Shown: positions 44,416 to 54,839, counted from the stretch's first letter. The stretch is 64,000 bases of DNA from Xanthomonas sp. NCPPB 1128 (GCF_001043115.1 NZ_LFME01000015.1:36358-100357); one strand, 5' to 3'. Made by a program: numbers and translations. The notes: generated by a model not told the origin, from the sequence alone.

Positions 44416-46344
44416 ATGTTCACGCACATGAAAATCGGCACGCGTATCGGCATCGGCTTCGGCCTGGTGTTGCTGCTGTTGCTGGGAACCGGCATTTTCG
44501 CCACGCTGCAAATGGCCCGGATCAATGGCTCCTCCACCGAACTGGCCACCAACTGGATGCCCAGCGTGCGCAATGTCGAGGAGATGAGCGCGAACTTCAA
44601 CAAGCTGCGCTTGCTGGAGTTGCAGCGGGTCGTCGCCACCAGTCCGGCCGAGATGCAGGACTACGACACGCGCATGATCAAGACGTTGGAGGCGTTCGAG
44701 AACAACAGGAAGACCTATATCCCGCTGATCTCCTCGCCCGAGGAGCAGGCGCTGTACACGGATTTCGCCAAGAACTTCGACCGCTATACCGAATTGCACA
44801 AGCAGCTGCTGGCGCTCACCGCACAGGGGAAGACCCAGGAGGCGACGGCCGTGCTGAACGGTGAGCAGCGGCAGATCTTCCGCAGCACCGCCGAGGCGAT
44901 CGACAAGCTGGTCGACCTGAACGTCAAGGGCGGCCAGGACGCCAGCGACCGCGGCGACGAACTCTACGCGTCCGCCCGCACGCTGATCATCGCCACCATC
45001 GCGGTGGCGTTGCTGCTGGGCGCGGTGGTGGCCGTGGTCATCGTGCGCCTGCTCACCCGCCTGCTGGGTGGCGAGCCGGCCTACGTGGCCGAGATCGCCA
45101 ACAAGGTGGCGCAAGGCGACCTCAACCTGGATGTGGCGGTCCGCGCCAACGACAACGGCAGCGCGCTATATGCGATGCGCACCATGGTCGAGCGACTGAA
45201 GCTGGTGATCGACGTCCAGCGCCGCGTGGTCGCCGCCGCCAACCGCGGCGACTTCTCCGAGCGGATCGCGCTGGACGGCCTGTCCGGGTTCCAGCGTGAG
45301 ATGGGCCAGGGCCTGAACGACCTGGCGACCACCACCGGCGGCAGCATCCAGGACGTGGTGCGGGTGATGGGCGGCCTGGCCGAGGGCGACCTGACCCAGA
45401 GCATCGACAAGCACTACGACGGCGCCTACGCCGAGATGAAGAACTACATCAACGACACCATCGCGCGCCTGTCGCAGGTGGTCAGCGAGGTCAACGGCAA
45501 TGCCGAGTCGCTGGCCAGTGCCTCGGAAGAGGTCAGCGCCACCGCGCAGTCGCTGAGCCAGGCGGCCAGCGAACAGGCCGCCGGCGTGGAAGAGACCAGC
45601 GCCTCGCTGGAGCAGATGACCGCGTCGATCTCGCAGAACACCGAGAACGCCAAGATCACCGACGGCATGGCCAGCAAGGCCTCCAGCCAGGCGCTGGACG
45701 GCGGCGAGTCGGTGCGGGCGACCGTGCAGGCGATGAAGCAGATCGCGCAGAAGATCGGCATCATCGACGACATCGCCTACCAGACCAACCTGCTGGCGCT
45801 GAACGCGGCGATCGAAGCCGCACGCGCCGGCGAACACGGCAAGGGCTTCGCCGTGGTCGCCGCGGAAGTGCGCAAGCTGGCCGAACGCAGCCAGATCGCG
45901 GCGCAGGAAATCGGCGACGTCGCCAGCTCCAGCGTGGAACTGGCCGAGAACGCCGGCAAGCTGCTGGACGAAATGGTGCCGTCGATCAAGCGCACCTCCG
46001 ACCTGGTGCAGGAGATCACCGCCGCTTCCGAGGAACAGACCTCCGGCGTCGGCCAGATCAATGCCGCGGTCGGCCAGCTCAACCAGACCACCCAGCAGGC
46101 CGCGTCCAACTCCGAGGAACTGGCCGCCACGGCCGAGGAGATGAGCGCGCAGGCCGAGCAGCTGCAGCAGCTGATGAGCTTCTTCAAGGTGCACAGCACT
46201 CCGCAGGCCAGGACCGCCGCGCGCCGTCCTGGCGCCGGGCGCGGCCGCAGCGGGCACGCCGGTTCCAAGCCGATCGCGCGCGTCGCCAACGGCCAGTTGA
46301 TCCTGGCGGACTCGCTCGACGAAGCCCACTTCGAAACCTTCTGA
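44416..46344 (+). CDS. Methyl-accepting chemotaxis protein 3 with 4-helix-bundle periplasmic domain
   Basis: A 642-residue receptor of classical topology. The first membrane helix ([23 protein letters not shown]) and second ([31 protein letters not shown], about residues 190-220) bracket a 4HB_MCP sensor of about 155 residues ([28 protein letters not shown]). HAMP units and a signalling domain follow. The C-terminus LDEAHFETF ends in HFETF, close to the NWETF pentapeptide of enteric receptors. It is the only receptor of the three able to bind a periplasmic ligand. Confidence 0.94.
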   Translation: MFTHMKIGTRIGIGFGLVLLLLLGTGIFATLQMARINGSSTELATNWMPSVRNVEEMSANFNKLRLLELQRVVATSPAEMQDYDTRMIKTLEAFENNRKTYIPLISSPEEQALYTDFAKNFDRYTELHKQLLALTAQGKTQEATAVLNGEQRQIFRSTAEAIDKLVDLNVKGGQDASDRGDELYASARTLIIATIAVALLLGAVVAVVIVRLLTRLLGGEPAYVAEIANKVAQGDLNLDVAVRANDNGSALYAMRTMVERLKLVIDVQRRVVAAANRGDFSERIALDGLSGFQREMGQGLNDLATTTGGSIQDVVRVMGGLAEGDLTQSIDKHYDGAYAEMKNYINDTIARLSQVVSEVNGNAESLASASEEVSATAQSLSQAASEQAAGVEETSASLEQMTASISQNTENAKITDGMASKASSQALDGGESVRATVQAMKQIAQKIGIIDDIAYQTNLLALNAAIEAARAGEHGKGFAVVAAEVRKLAERSQIAAQEIGDVASSSVELAENAGKLLDEMVPSIKRTSDLVQEITAASEEQTSGVGQINAAVGQLNQTTQQAASNSEELAATAEEMSAQAEQLQQLMSFFKVHSTPQARTAARRPGAGRGRSGHAGSKPIARVANGQLILADSLDEAHFETF

Positions 46345-46347
46345 GAC

Positions 46348-46887
46348 ATGGCCATGAACGCTTCCGCTTCGCTCTCCTCCTCCGACGCCGGCGACCTGGC
46401 GACGGACCAGTTCCTGACCTTCCTGCTCGGCAAGGAAATGTTCGGCGTCGGCATCCTCGGCATCAAGGAAATCATCGAGTACCGCACGCCGACCGACGTG
46501 CCGATGATGCCGCCCGCGTTGCGCGGGGTGATCAACCTGCGCGGTGCGGTGGTGCCGGTGGTGGACCTGCAGCAGCGCTTCGGCCGCGCGCCCAGCGAGA
46601 TCAGCAAGCGCACCTGCATCGTCATCATCGAGGTGGCCGCCGGCGAAGAGCGCCAGGTGCTCGGCCTGCTGGTGGACGCGGTCAGCGAGGTGCTGGAGAT
46701 CGCCACCGCCGACATCGCGCCGCCGCCGGCGTTCGGCACCGGCATCCGCCGCGATTTCATCCACGGCATGGGCAAGGTCGGCGAGCGCTTCGTGATCCTG
46801 CTCGCCGCCGATGCGGTGCTGGCCCCCCAGGAGTTCGCCAGCATGACCAGCCTCGACGCCCACCTGGAAGAAGGCATCGCGGCCTGA
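46348..46887 (+). CDS. cheW: Chemotaxis coupling protein CheW
   Basis: A 179-residue CheW (FLTFLLGKEMFGVGILGIKEIIEYRTPTDVPMMPPALRGVINLRGAVVPVVDLQQRFG). It docks CheA P5 to the receptor tips. Complete beta-barrel domain; the conserved NLRG and PVVDL are present. A second ATG two codons in is an alternative start. It begins three bases after the stop of receptor 3, so translation is coupled. Confidence 0.95.
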   Translation: MAMNASASLSSSDAGDLATDQFLTFLLGKEMFGVGILGIKEIIEYRTPTDVPMMPPALRGVINLRGAVVPVVDLQQRFGRAPSEISKRTCIVIIEVAAGEERQVLGLLVDAVSEVLEIATADIAPPPAFGTGIRRDFIHGMGKVGERFVILLAADAVLAPQEFASMTSLDAHLEEGIAA

Positions 46888-46936
46888 CCGGCGTTCGCCG
46901 CACAGCGCCCTGCCCTTTCCTCGAAACGGATTTCGC

Positions 46937-48208
46937 ATGCCCACGTCCCCCGACACCGCCGCCCTGCACCACTTCGGCACGGTCCTGGTGGTCGACGACA
47001 GCCAGGTCCAGCGCGAACACGCGTTGGCCCTGTGCCTGCGGATGGGCGCGGTGGCGGTGGAAGGCGCGGCCGACGGCCACGCCGCGCTGGCGAGGATCAC
47101 CCAAGGCGCGCCGCTGGGGCTGTTGATCGTGGACCTGGAAATGCCCGGCATGGACGGCGTGCAATTGCTCGACGCACTCGCCCGCTGCGGCGTGCGCGCG
47201 CCGATCGTGGTCGCCTCGCAGCGCGGCGCGGCCTTGATCGACTCGGTGCTGCAGGTCGGCCGTAGCAATGGCCTGCAGGTGCTGGCGGGACTGGAAAAGC
47301 CGCTGCGCGCCGCCCAACTCGCCGCCGCGGTGCGCGCCCACGCGCCGACCGCGCCGGCGCCACGGAACGATGCCGAGGCACCCGGCGAGGCGACGATGAC
47401 CGCGCTGCTGCGCGAAGCGCTGCAGCGCGGCGAGATCGAGGTGGCCTACCAGCCCAAGGTGGACATGCGCAGCGGCCGGGTCGGCGGCGTGGAAGCGCTG
47501 GCGCGCTGGCGCCATCCCAGCGCCGGGCCGATCGCGCCGGACCGCTTCATCGCCGTGGCAGAGCGCGAAGGCCTGATCCACGCGCTCACCGCCTGCGTCG
47601 CCGACCAGGCGATGGCACGGCTGGCGGCGTGGAAGCAGGACGGGTTTCAACTGACCCTGGCGCTGAACCTGTCGCCGAGCATGCTGCAGGACCCGAACCT
47701 GCTCGACGAACTGCTCGGGCTGTTGCGCAAGCACGGCCTGGCGCCCTCGGACCTGGTGCTGGAAATCACCGAAAGCTCGCTGGTCTGCGGCAGCGCGCTG
47801 GGCATGCTGGCGCGGCTGCGGCTGCAGGGCTTCGGCCTGTCGCTGGACGACTACGGCACCGGCTTCTCCTCGCTGCAGCAACTTACCCGCATTCCCTTCA
47901 CCGAGTTGAAGATCGACCGCATCTTCGTCCACGACGCGCACCGCAGCCGCAACCTGCGCACGGTCCTCGAATCGGCGCTGGGCATGGCCCAGCGGCTGGG
48001 CCTGAGCACCGTCGCCGAGGGCATCGAAACGGTGGAGGACTGGACCCTGCTGCAGGAGCTGGGCTGCGACTTCGGCCAGGGCTACCTGCTGGCGCGCCCG
48101 CTGGGGGGCGGCGCGCTGCATGCCTGGCTGCTGGAGCACCAGCGCCTGCTGCAGGAACACGGCCCGATCGGCAACGCCAGCGCCCCCGCTTCTGCCTCCA
48201 CCCACTGA
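46937..48208 (+). CDS. REC-EAL response regulator, c-di-GMP phosphodiesterase
   Basis: A 423-residue protein. Receiver domain: VVDDSQ, phospho-Asp in LIVDLEMPGMDG, Ser in VVASQ and Lys in GLEKPL, all intact. EAL domain from about residue 150: EALARW (signature), NLSP, EITES, DDYGTGFSS, KIDRIFV and EGIET, the full set needed for metal-dependent c-di-GMP hydrolysis. It sits between cheW and cheR, where a CheY or CheD would often be found, and none is encoded here. Likely phosphorylated by the neighbouring CheA, so receptor input would change c-di-GMP. Confidence 0.93.
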   Translation: MPTSPDTAALHHFGTVLVVDDSQVQREHALALCLRMGAVAVEGAADGHAALARITQGAPLGLLIVDLEMPGMDGVQLLDALARCGVRAPIVVASQRGAALIDSVLQVGRSNGLQVLAGLEKPLRAAQLAAAVRAHAPTAPAPRNDAEAPGEATMTALLREALQRGEIEVAYQPKVDMRSGRVGGVEALARWRHPSAGPIAPDRFIAVAEREGLIHALTACVADQAMARLAAWKQDGFQLTLALNLSPSMLQDPNLLDELLGLLRKHGLAPSDLVLEITESSLVCGSALGMLARLRLQGFGLSLDDYGTGFSSLQQLTRIPFTELKIDRIFVHDAHRSRNLRTVLESALGMAQRLGLSTVAEGIETVEDWTLLQELGCDFGQGYLLARPLGGGALHAWLLEHQRLLQEHGPIGNASAPASASTH

Positions 48209-48220
48209 CCGGCCAGGACC

Positions 48221-49027
48221 ATGACCAGCCACGACACCATCACCGAGCAGGAATTCGGCCGGTTCCAGCGTTTCATCTTCGACGCCGCCGGCATCACCAT
48301 TTCGCCGGCCAAGAAGGCCATGCTGTGCGGACGCCTGGGCAAGCGCCTGAAGGCGCATTCGCTGCAGACCTATACCCAGTACCTCAAGCTGCTGGAAAGC
48401 CGCGAGGGCAGCGGCGAGGTGCAGACCGCGATCGACCTGCTGACCACCAACGAAACCTATTTCTTCCGCGAGCCCAAGCACTTCGACCTGCTGCGCAGCA
48501 TCGCCGCCGCGCATACCGGCAGTGCGCCGTTCCGCTGCTGGAGCGCAGCCAGTTCCACCGGCGAGGAGGCCTACAGCATGGCCATGGTGCTGGACGACAC
48601 CCTGCAGGGCCGTCCCTACGAGGTGGTCGGCACCGACATCAGCACCCGCGTGCTGGCCAAGGCGCGCACCGGCCACTACCCGCTGCTGCGCATCGAGCAC
48701 ATGCCGCCGGCCATGCTCAAGCGCTACTGCCTCAAGGGCCGCGGCGAGTACGAGGGCAGCATGCTGATCGACCGCCGCATCCGCGACCACGTGCGCTTCC
48801 TGCACGCCAACCTCAACGCGCCGCTGCCCAACCTGGGCCAGTTCGACGTGGTGTTCCTGCGCAACGTGATGATCTACTTCAATGGCCAGACCAAGCGCGA
48901 AGTGGTGACGCGGGTGCTCGGCACGCTCAAGCGTGGCGGCATCTTCTGCATCGGCCACTCCGAGAGTCTCAACGACGTCAACAGCGACGTGGTGCAGATC
49001 GCGCCGTCGGTGTACCGCAAACCATGA
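48221..49027 (+). CDS. cheR: Chemoreceptor methyltransferase CheR
   Basis: A 268-residue CheR. N-terminal helical domain ([25 protein letters not shown]), then the SAM-binding domain with [19 protein letters not shown] and [28 protein letters not shown] is the typical C-terminal motif. It methylates receptor glutamates. The beta-subdomain expected to bind HFETF-type pentapeptides is present (about 135-190). It starts 12 bases after the REC-EAL gene and is followed by cheB; no cheD lies between. Confidence 0.95.
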   Translation: MTSHDTITEQEFGRFQRFIFDAAGITISPAKKAMLCGRLGKRLKAHSLQTYTQYLKLLESREGSGEVQTAIDLLTTNETYFFREPKHFDLLRSIAAAHTGSAPFRCWSAASSTGEEAYSMAMVLDDTLQGRPYEVVGTDISTRVLAKARTGHYPLLRIEHMPPAMLKRYCLKGRGEYEGSMLIDRRIRDHVRFLHANLNAPLPNLGQFDVVFLRNVMIYFNGQTKREVVTRVLGTLKRGGIFCIGHSESLNDVNSDVVQIAPSVYRKP

Positions 49028-49055
49028 AGGCCGACGTGCCAGGAGGGAACCCCGC

Positions 49056-50132
49056 ATGACCACGATCAAGGCCATGGTGATCGACGATTCGGCGGTGGTG
49101 CGCCAGGTGCTGGTCGCCGTGCTCAACGACGCGCCCGGCATCGAGGTCATCGCCGCCGCGGCCGATCCGCTGCTGGCGATGGACAAGATGCGCCAGCAGT
49201 GGCCGGACGTGATCGTGCTGGACGTGGAGATGCCGAAGATGGACGGCATCACCTTCCTGCGCAAGATCATGAGCGAGCGCCCCACTCCGGTGGTGATCTG
49301 CTCCACGCTCACCGAGAAGGGCGCGCGGGTGACCATGGACGCGCTGGCCGCCGGCGCGGTGGCGGTGGTGACCAAGCCCAAGCTCGGCCTCAAACAATTC
49401 CTCACCGATTCGGCCGAGGAAATGATCGCCACGGTGAAGAGCGCAGCGCGCGCCAACGTCAAGCGCCTGTCGGCGCGGCCGGCCGTGGCCCCGGCAGAGC
49501 CGGAGATCAAGCACACCGCCGACGTGATCCTGCCGGCGCAGGGCGGCCGCGCGTTGTCGCAGACCACCGAACGGGTGGTGGCGATCGGCACCTCCACCGG
49601 CGGCACCCAGGCGCTGGAGGAAGTGCTGACCGCGCTGCCGCGGGTCAGCCCGGGCATCGTCATCGTCCAGCACATGCCGGAGAAGTTCACCGCCGCCTTC
49701 GCCGCGCGCCTGGACACGCTGTGCCAGATCTCGGTGAAGGAAGCGGCCAACAACGATCGCGTGGTGCCGGGACGCGCACTGATCGCACCGGGCGGCAAAC
49801 ACATGCTGCTGCGTCGCAGCGGCGCGCAGTACTTCGTCGAAGTGCTGGACGGACCACCGGTGAACCGACACCGGCCCTCGGTGGACGTGCTGTTCCGTTC
49901 CGCCGCGCGCGCCGCCGGCGGCAATGCGCTGGGCATCATCATGACCGGCATGGGCGACGACGGCGCAGTGGGTCTTTTGGAAATGCGCCAGGCCGGCGCG
50001 CGTACCGTGGCCCAGGACGAACAGAGCAGCGTGGTGTTCGGCATGCCCAAGGAAGCGATCAAGCGCGGCGGCGCGGAGAAGATCCTGCCGCTGGGCGCGA
50101 TGGCGCGCGAGATCGGCCAGCAGCTGAGCTAA
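49056..50132 (+). CDS. cheB: Chemoreceptor methylesterase/deamidase CheB
   Basis: A 358-residue CheB. Receiver with phospho-Asp in [13 protein letters not shown]; linker of about 50 residues; C-terminal esterase with catalytic Ser in GTSTGG, His in VQHMPEKF and Asp in MTGMGDDG. It removes methyl groups and can deamidate receptors, which matters because no cheD is present. AGGAGGG lies eight bases before the ATG. Last gene of the chemosensory operon; a REP palindrome follows. Confidence 0.96.
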   Translation: MTTIKAMVIDDSAVVRQVLVAVLNDAPGIEVIAAAADPLLAMDKMRQQWPDVIVLDVEMPKMDGITFLRKIMSERPTPVVICSTLTEKGARVTMDALAAGAVAVVTKPKLGLKQFLTDSAEEMIATVKSAARANVKRLSARPAVAPAEPEIKHTADVILPAQGGRALSQTTERVVAIGTSTGGTQALEEVLTALPRVSPGIVIVQHMPEKFTAAFAARLDTLCQISVKEAANNDRVVPGRALIAPGGKHMLLRRSGAQYFVEVLDGPPVNRHRPSVDVLFRSAARAAGGNALGIIMTGMGDDGAVGLLEMRQAGARTVAQDEQSSVVFGMPKEAIKRGGAEKILPLGAMAREIGQQLS

Positions 50133-50159
50133 TACAGCCAGCCGCCGCATCACCCTACC

Positions 50160-50227
50160 GTAGGAGCGGCTTCAGCCGCGACGGAGCCTTCCCATGGAAG
50201 GCCCGTCGCGGCTGAAGCCGCTCCTAC
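50160..50227. repeat. GTAG-type REP palindrome, copy 3
   Basis: GTAGGAGCGGCTTCAGCCGC with inverted copy, 28 bases after the cheB stop and between convergent genes; it probably marks the end of the chemosensory transcript. Confidence 0.85.
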
Positions 50228-50330
50228 GACGCAGGCAGGCTGCGCATTGCCACCGCAGCAGCCGACCGGCACCCGCGCACCTGCAAAGAGGTGCGCGGCA
50301 TGCGCACGCGCACCGCACCAGCAAGCCCCC

Positions 50331-51149
50331 TCAGCCCGAATTGATGTGCTCCTTGCAGTACAGGCGCCGGTAGGCGCTGGGCGTCATGCCCAGACGCTGG
50401 CGAAACACCCGGCGGAAGTAGCCGCTGTCGCTGAAGCCGGCGCGCTGCGCGACGTCGTCCACCGCGCAGGTGTTGACCAGCAGCAGCTTCTCGGCAAAGG
50501 CGATGCGCTGACGATGAATCGCCTCGGTCAGCGTGGTGCCGAAGCTGCGCCGGTAGATGCGGCCCAGATAATCCGGATTGCAGTGCAGTTGCGCGGCCAG
50601 CGACGAGGCGGTGAGCGCGGTATGGAACTGCGTGCCGATCAGTTGCTTGGCGCGGTACGCCAGCGCCACTCCCGCGCGCTCGGAGTCGTGCGGATCCGGC
50701 CATGCACCGGCCACGCATTGCAGCATCGACAGCACGATCGGCTCCAGCATCGGTAGCGTGCGCCGCTCCTCCTGCTCGGCCAGGAACCAGCGGAACAGGC
50801 CGACGAAACGCTCCGGGTCGCGGATCGCGGTGCGCTGCGGCATCGACAGCGCCACCGCGTTGTCCGCCTGCGCCACGCCCGGCTCCAGTTCGAAATGCAC
50901 CCAGTAGAAGCGCAGGTCGTCCGGGAACTGGCCAAGGCCGGCATGCGCACGGCCCGGCCACAGCAGCAGCGTCTCGCCGGGGCCGACGTGGAAGTCGCTG
51001 TCCTGTTCGCGAATCGACAGGATGCCGCGTTCGACGAAGATCAGCTCGTAGGACTGGATCACCCGTGCCGGATGCGCGCCCACCCCGCGGGAAATGAACA
51101 GGCCTCCGTTCTGGACCCGGATCGGATAGGCGACGGCGAACTCGAGCAT
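50331..51149 (-). CDS. AraC family transcriptional regulator
   Basis: A 272-residue regulator. N-terminal cupin-like ligand domain (SYELIFVERGILSIREQDSDFHVGPGETLLLWPG) and C-terminal double HTH (LTASSLAAQLHCNPDYLGRIYRRSFGTTLTEAIHRQRI... VDDVAQRAGFSDSGYFRRVFRQRLGMTPSAYRRLY). The chosen ATG begins MLEFAVAYP; earlier Met codons lie in the intergenic operator region. Divergent from the GPH transporter and GH127 genes, which it probably activates in response to an arabinose-containing sugar. Confidence 0.9.
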   Translation of the reverse strand: MLEFAVAYPIRVQNGGLFISRGVGAHPARVIQSYELIFVERGILSIREQDSDFHVGPGETLLLWPGRAHAGLGQFPDDLRFYWVHFELEPGVAQADNAVALSMPQRTAIRDPERFVGLFRWFLAEQEERRTLPMLEPIVLSMLQCVAGAWPDPHDSERAGVALAYRAKQLIGTQFHTALTASSLAAQLHCNPDYLGRIYRRSFGTTLTEAIHRQRIAFAEKLLLVNTCAVDDVAQRAGFSDSGYFRRVFRQRLGMTPSAYRRLYCKEHINSG

Positions 51150-51204
51150 GTCGGAAACGTCTCCCCTTGCGCGCGACACGTTGCACTGCAGCAATCGAAT
51201 GAGA

Positions 51205-51261
51205 GCCGCCACACATGTGCGGCCTGGCAATCGTGGTCGGAATCGTACCGGTTTTATACCG
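51205..51261. promoter_or_regulatory. Inverted repeats between the AraC gene and the transporter
   Basis: A near-palindrome GCCGCCACACATGTGCGGC (core CACATGTG) is followed by two AATCGT direct repeats and CGGT-TTTAT-ACCG. These lie in the only space available for the divergent promoters. Assignment to AraC binding is a guess. Confidence 0.3.
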
Positions 51262-51337
51262 CACAGACTCTTGTCGCGGGTGCGCGGCCATGCCACTTTG
51301 CGCTGGCGCCGGACCGCGCGCGCCAGGAGCCGCCCCG

Positions 51338-52741
51338 TTGACTGCGACCGCCATCGGCCACGCCGCCGCAGACGCCGCGCCGGCCGCGACCACGCCGCGC
51401 CTGTCGCGCCTGGAGAAGTTCGGCTACGGCCTGGGCGATGCCGGCGGCACGGTGGTCACCTGCCTGATCGCCAACTTCCTCACCTTCTTCTACACCGACG
51501 TGTTCGGCTTGACTCCGGCACTGGTCGGCACGCTGTTCACCGTGCTGCGCGTGGCCGACGCGGTGTCCGACCCGGTGATGGGCCTGATCGCCGACCGCAC
51601 CCGCAGCCGCTGGGGCCGTTTCCGCGCCTGGCAACTGTGGGTCGCGGTGCCGATCGGCATCGCCTGCGTGCTGACCTTCAGCGCGCCGCAGCTGAGCGCC
51701 GGCGCCAAGATCGCCTATGCCTTCGCCAGCTATTTCCTGCTGTCGCTGTGCTACACCGCGATCAACGTGCCCTACTGCGCGCTGATCAACAGCATGACCG
51801 GCGACCACCGCGACGTGGTCTCGGCGCAATCCTGGCGCTTCGTGCTGTGCGGCATCGCCGGCTTCCTGGTGTCGGTCGGGCTGCCGTGGCTGGTGCGGGA
51901 ACTGGGCAACGGCGACGCGGCGCGCGGCTACCAGCTTGGCGTGGGTCTGCTGGCGGCGCTGGCGGTGGCGATGTTCCTGGGCTGCTTCTTCGCCGTGCGC
52001 GAGCGCGTCCCGGTCAGCCTGCTCGGCGGTGCCGGCATCGGCGCACACCTGCGCGGCCTGCTGCGCAACGACCAACTGCGGCTGGTGCTGCTGATGTCGT
52101 TTCTGCTGATCAACGTGTACAACATCCGCGGCGGCGCCTATCTGTACTTCATCACCTACGTGCTCGGCGGCAGCAGCGGCTACGCCTCGCTGTTCTTCGC
52201 GATGGTAGCGCTGGCCACGGTGCTCGGCGCAATCGTGGTCAATGCGCTGTGCCGCCGCTTCGACCCGTTGGCGCTGTACCTGCACACCAACCTGGCGCTG
52301 GCCGCGTTCGGCGTGGCGCAGTGGTGGCTGCCGACCGGGCCGGCGCAGCAGACGCTGTGGCTGGCGGTGATCTTCGTGCACTGCCTGGTGCTGGGCTTCG
52401 CGCTGCCGCTGCACTTCTCGCTGATGGCCTTCGCCGACGACTACGGCGCCTGGAAGAACCGGGTGCGCTCCTCGGGCATCAACTTCGCCTTCAACCTGTT
52501 CTGCATCAAGCTGGCCTGGGCCTCGAGCGCGGTGGTGATCAGCGCGTTGTTCGTCTACGCCGGCTACCGCGCCGGTGCCGCACAGCAGAGTCCCGCCTCG
52601 CTGCAGGCCATCACCCTGCTGGAAACCCTGATCCCCGCCGGCCTGCACCTGCTGCTGGCCGCGGTGATCCTGCGCTGCCGGTTGCGCCGGCCGCTGCTGG
52701 CGAGCATCGCCGCCGACCTGGCCGCGCGCCCGGTGCATTGA
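51338..52741 (+). CDS. GPH family (glycoside-pentoside-hexuronide) cation symporter
   Basis: A 467-residue MFS/GPH transporter with about 12 membrane helices. The first contains [38 protein letters not shown], typical of MelB/XylP-like symporters, and [22 protein letters not shown] is the conserved cytoplasmic loop. The start is assigned to TTG: AGGAG lies eight bases before it, whereas the upstream ATG (MPLCAGAG) has no ribosome site and adds a Pro-rich tail not seen in the family. It is followed 28 bases later by GH127, so it probably imports arabino-oligosaccharides or a related glycoside. Confidence 0.88.
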   Translation: MTATAIGHAAADAAPAATTPRLSRLEKFGYGLGDAGGTVVTCLIANFLTFFYTDVFGLTPALVGTLFTVLRVADAVSDPVMGLIADRTRSRWGRFRAWQLWVAVPIGIACVLTFSAPQLSAGAKIAYAFASYFLLSLCYTAINVPYCALINSMTGDHRDVVSAQSWRFVLCGIAGFLVSVGLPWLVRELGNGDAARGYQLGVGLLAALAVAMFLGCFFAVRERVPVSLLGGAGIGAHLRGLLRNDQLRLVLLMSFLLINVYNIRGGAYLYFITYVLGGSSGYASLFFAMVALATVLGAIVVNALCRRFDPLALYLHTNLALAAFGVAQWWLPTGPAQQTLWLAVIFVHCLVLGFALPLHFSLMAFADDYGAWKNRVRSSGINFAFNLFCIKLAWASSAVVISALFVYAGYRAGAAQQSPASLQAITLLETLIPAGLHLLLAAVILRCRLRRPLLASIAADLAARPVH

Positions 52742-52769
52742 CCCCCCACTCTTTCAGGACTTCCGCTCC

Positions 52770-54749
52770 ATGCCGCATTCGCCCGTGCCGTCCCCGGAAC
52801 TGCCGCTCGCCCAGCTGCGCATCGCCGATCCGTTCTGGCAGCGCTACCAGCGCCTGGTGCAGGAGGTGGTGCTGCCCTACCAGTGGGACGCGCTCAACGA
52901 CAACGTCGCCGATGCCGAACCCAGCCATGCCATCGAGAACTTCCGCATCGCCGCCGGCCGCAGCGACGGTGCGTTCTACGGCATGGTGTTCCAGGACAGC
53001 GACGTGGCCAAGTGGCTGGAAGCGGTGGCCTACCTGCTGGCGCAGCATCCCGATCCGGCGCTGGAGCGCGATGCCGACGCCACCATCGAACTGATCGGCG
53101 CCGCGCAGCAGGCCGACGGCTACCTCAACACCTACTTCACTGTGAAGGCGCCGCAGGAGCGCTGGAGCAACCTGGCCGAGTGCCACGAGCTGTATTGCGC
53201 CGGGCACATGATCGAAGCCGGCGTGGCCTACTTCCAGGCCACCGGCAAGCGCGCCCTGCTCGACATCGTGTGCCGGCTCGCCGATCACATCGACGCCACT
53301 TTCGGACCCGGCCCGACGCAGTTGCACGGCTACCCCGGGCATCCGGAGATCGAGCTGGCGCTGATGCGCCTGTACGAAGCCACCGGCGAGGCGCGCTACC
53401 TGGCGCTGGCGCGCTACTTCGTCGAACAGCGCGGCACCACCCCGCACTACTACGACGCCGAGTACGCCAAGCGCGGCCAGACCTTCTTCTGGGGCGGGCA
53501 CGGCCCGGCCTGGATGATCCAGGACAAGGCCTACAGCCAGGCGCATCTGCCGGTGGCGCTGCAGGACACTGCGGTCGGCCACGCGGTGCGCTTCGTGTAC
53601 CTGTATGCGGGCGTGGCGCACCTGGCCCGGCACAGCGGCGACGCCACCCTGCGCGCGGCCTGCGAGCGGCTATGGGACAACGCCACGCAGCGGCAGATGT
53701 ACCTGACCGGGGCGATCGGCGCGCAGAGCTACGGCGAAGCCTTCAGCGTCGACTACGACCTGCCCAACGACACCGCCTACAACGAGAGCTGCGCCTCGAT
53801 CGGGCTGATGATGTTCGCCAACCGCATGCTGCAGCTGGCGCCGGACGGCCGCTACGCCGACGTGATGGAGCGGGCGCTGTACAACACCGTACTGGGCGGC
53901 ATGGCCCTGGACGGGCGCCACTTCTTCTACGTCAATCCGCTGGAAGTGCACCCGCCCACGGTGCACGGCAACCACACCTTCGACCACGTCAAGCCGGTGC
54001 GCCAACGCTGGTTCGGCTGCGCCTGCTGCCCGCCCAACATCGCCCGAGTGCTGACCTCGCTCGGCCACTACCTCTACACCCGCCGCGACGACACCCTGTA
54101 CGTGAACCTCTACGTCGGCAGCGACGCGCTGTTCGAGGTCGGCGGGCAAACCCTGACCCTGCGCCAGCGCGGCGAGTATCCGTGGCAGGACACGATCGCC
54201 TTCGAGGTGGACTGCAGCGCCCCGGTGGAGGCGGCGCTGGCGCTGCGCCTGCCCGACTGGTGCCAGGCGCCGCAGTTGCAGCTCAACGGCGAGCCGGTGG
54301 CGATCGACGCGCACCACCAGCACGGCTACTGCGTGCTGCGCCGGCGCTGGCAGTCCGGCGACACCCTGCAGTTGCGCCTGCCGATGCCGCCGATGCGGGT
54401 CAGCGGTCACCCACGGGTTCGCCACCTGGCCGGCAAGGTCGCGGTGCAGCGCGGGCCGCTGGTGTACTGCCTGGAGCAGGCCGACAACGGCGCCGACCTG
54501 CATCAGCTGCGCCTGCCGGCCAGCGCCACGCTGCAGGCCGTACCCGGCAGCGGCGCGCTGGACGGCCAGGTGCTGCTGCAAGCCAGCGGCGAACGCCTGC
54601 ACGTCGACGCCGCGACCGCACCGCTGTACCGCTACGATGCGCCGCCGCCGGCACGGCAGCCGCAGACCCTGACCTTCGTGCCCTACTTCGCCTGGGCCAA
54701 CCGCGGCGAGGGCGAGATGCGGGTGTGGGTGGACGCCAGCGACGGTTGA
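52770..54749 (+). CDS. GH127 beta-L-arabinofuranosidase
   Basis: A 659-residue cytoplasmic glycoside hydrolase of family 127 (no signal peptide). In the Bifidobacterium enzyme HypBA1 a zinc centre of Glu338, Cys340, Cys417 and Cys418 includes the nucleophile. Here the equivalents are Glu339 and Cys341 (NESC) and Cys419-Cys420 (GCACCPPNIAR), so catalysis should be intact. It would cleave beta-1,2-linked arabinofuranose, as on hydroxyproline-rich plant glycoproteins, after uptake by the adjacent transporter. GH146-like activity is an alternative. Confidence 0.92.
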   Translation: MPHSPVPSPELPLAQLRIADPFWQRYQRLVQEVVLPYQWDALNDNVADAEPSHAIENFRIAAGRSDGAFYGMVFQDSDVAKWLEAVAYLLAQHPDPALERDADATIELIGAAQQADGYLNTYFTVKAPQERWSNLAECHELYCAGHMIEAGVAYFQATGKRALLDIVCRLADHIDATFGPGPTQLHGYPGHPEIELALMRLYEATGEARYLALARYFVEQRGTTPHYYDAEYAKRGQTFFWGGHGPAWMIQDKAYSQAHLPVALQDTAVGHAVRFVYLYAGVAHLARHSGDATLRAACERLWDNATQRQMYLTGAIGAQSYGEAFSVDYDLPNDTAYNESCASIGLMMFANRMLQLAPDGRYADVMERALYNTVLGGMALDGRHFFYVNPLEVHPPTVHGNHTFDHVKPVRQRWFGCACCPPNIARVLTSLGHYLYTRRDDTLYVNLYVGSDALFEVGGQTLTLRQRGEYPWQDTIAFEVDCSAPVEAALALRLPDWCQAPQLQLNGEPVAIDAHHQHGYCVLRRRWQSGDTLQLRLPMPPMRVSGHPRVRHLAGKVAVQRGPLVYCLEQADNGADLHQLRLPASATLQAVPGSGALDGQVLLQASGERLHVDAATAPLYRYDAPPPARQPQTLTFVPYFAWANRGEGEMRVWVDASDG

Positions 54750-54773
54750 AGGCAACGCTGCGGAACATCTCCT

Positions 54774-54839
54774 GTAGGAGCGGCTTCAGCTGCGACAGGC
54801 GTTCCCGATAACGCCCGTCGCGGCTGAAGCCGCTCCTAC
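54774..54839. repeat. GTAG-type REP palindrome, copy 4
   Basis: GTAGGAGCGGCTTCAGC(T)GCGAC and the inverted copy ending GCCGCTCCTAC. It follows the GH127 stop by 24 bases and may help end that transcript. Confidence 0.85.

Noticed and set aside
42420..44864. 814-residue plus-strand frame across receptor 2 and receptor 3
   Set aside because: Arg/Gly/His-rich +1 shadow of the receptors; no domain signature.
46757..50062. 1101-residue antisense open frame over cheW, REC-EAL, cheR and cheB
   Set aside because: Typical GC-rich shadow: low-complexity composition and complete overlap with well-conserved genes on the other strand.
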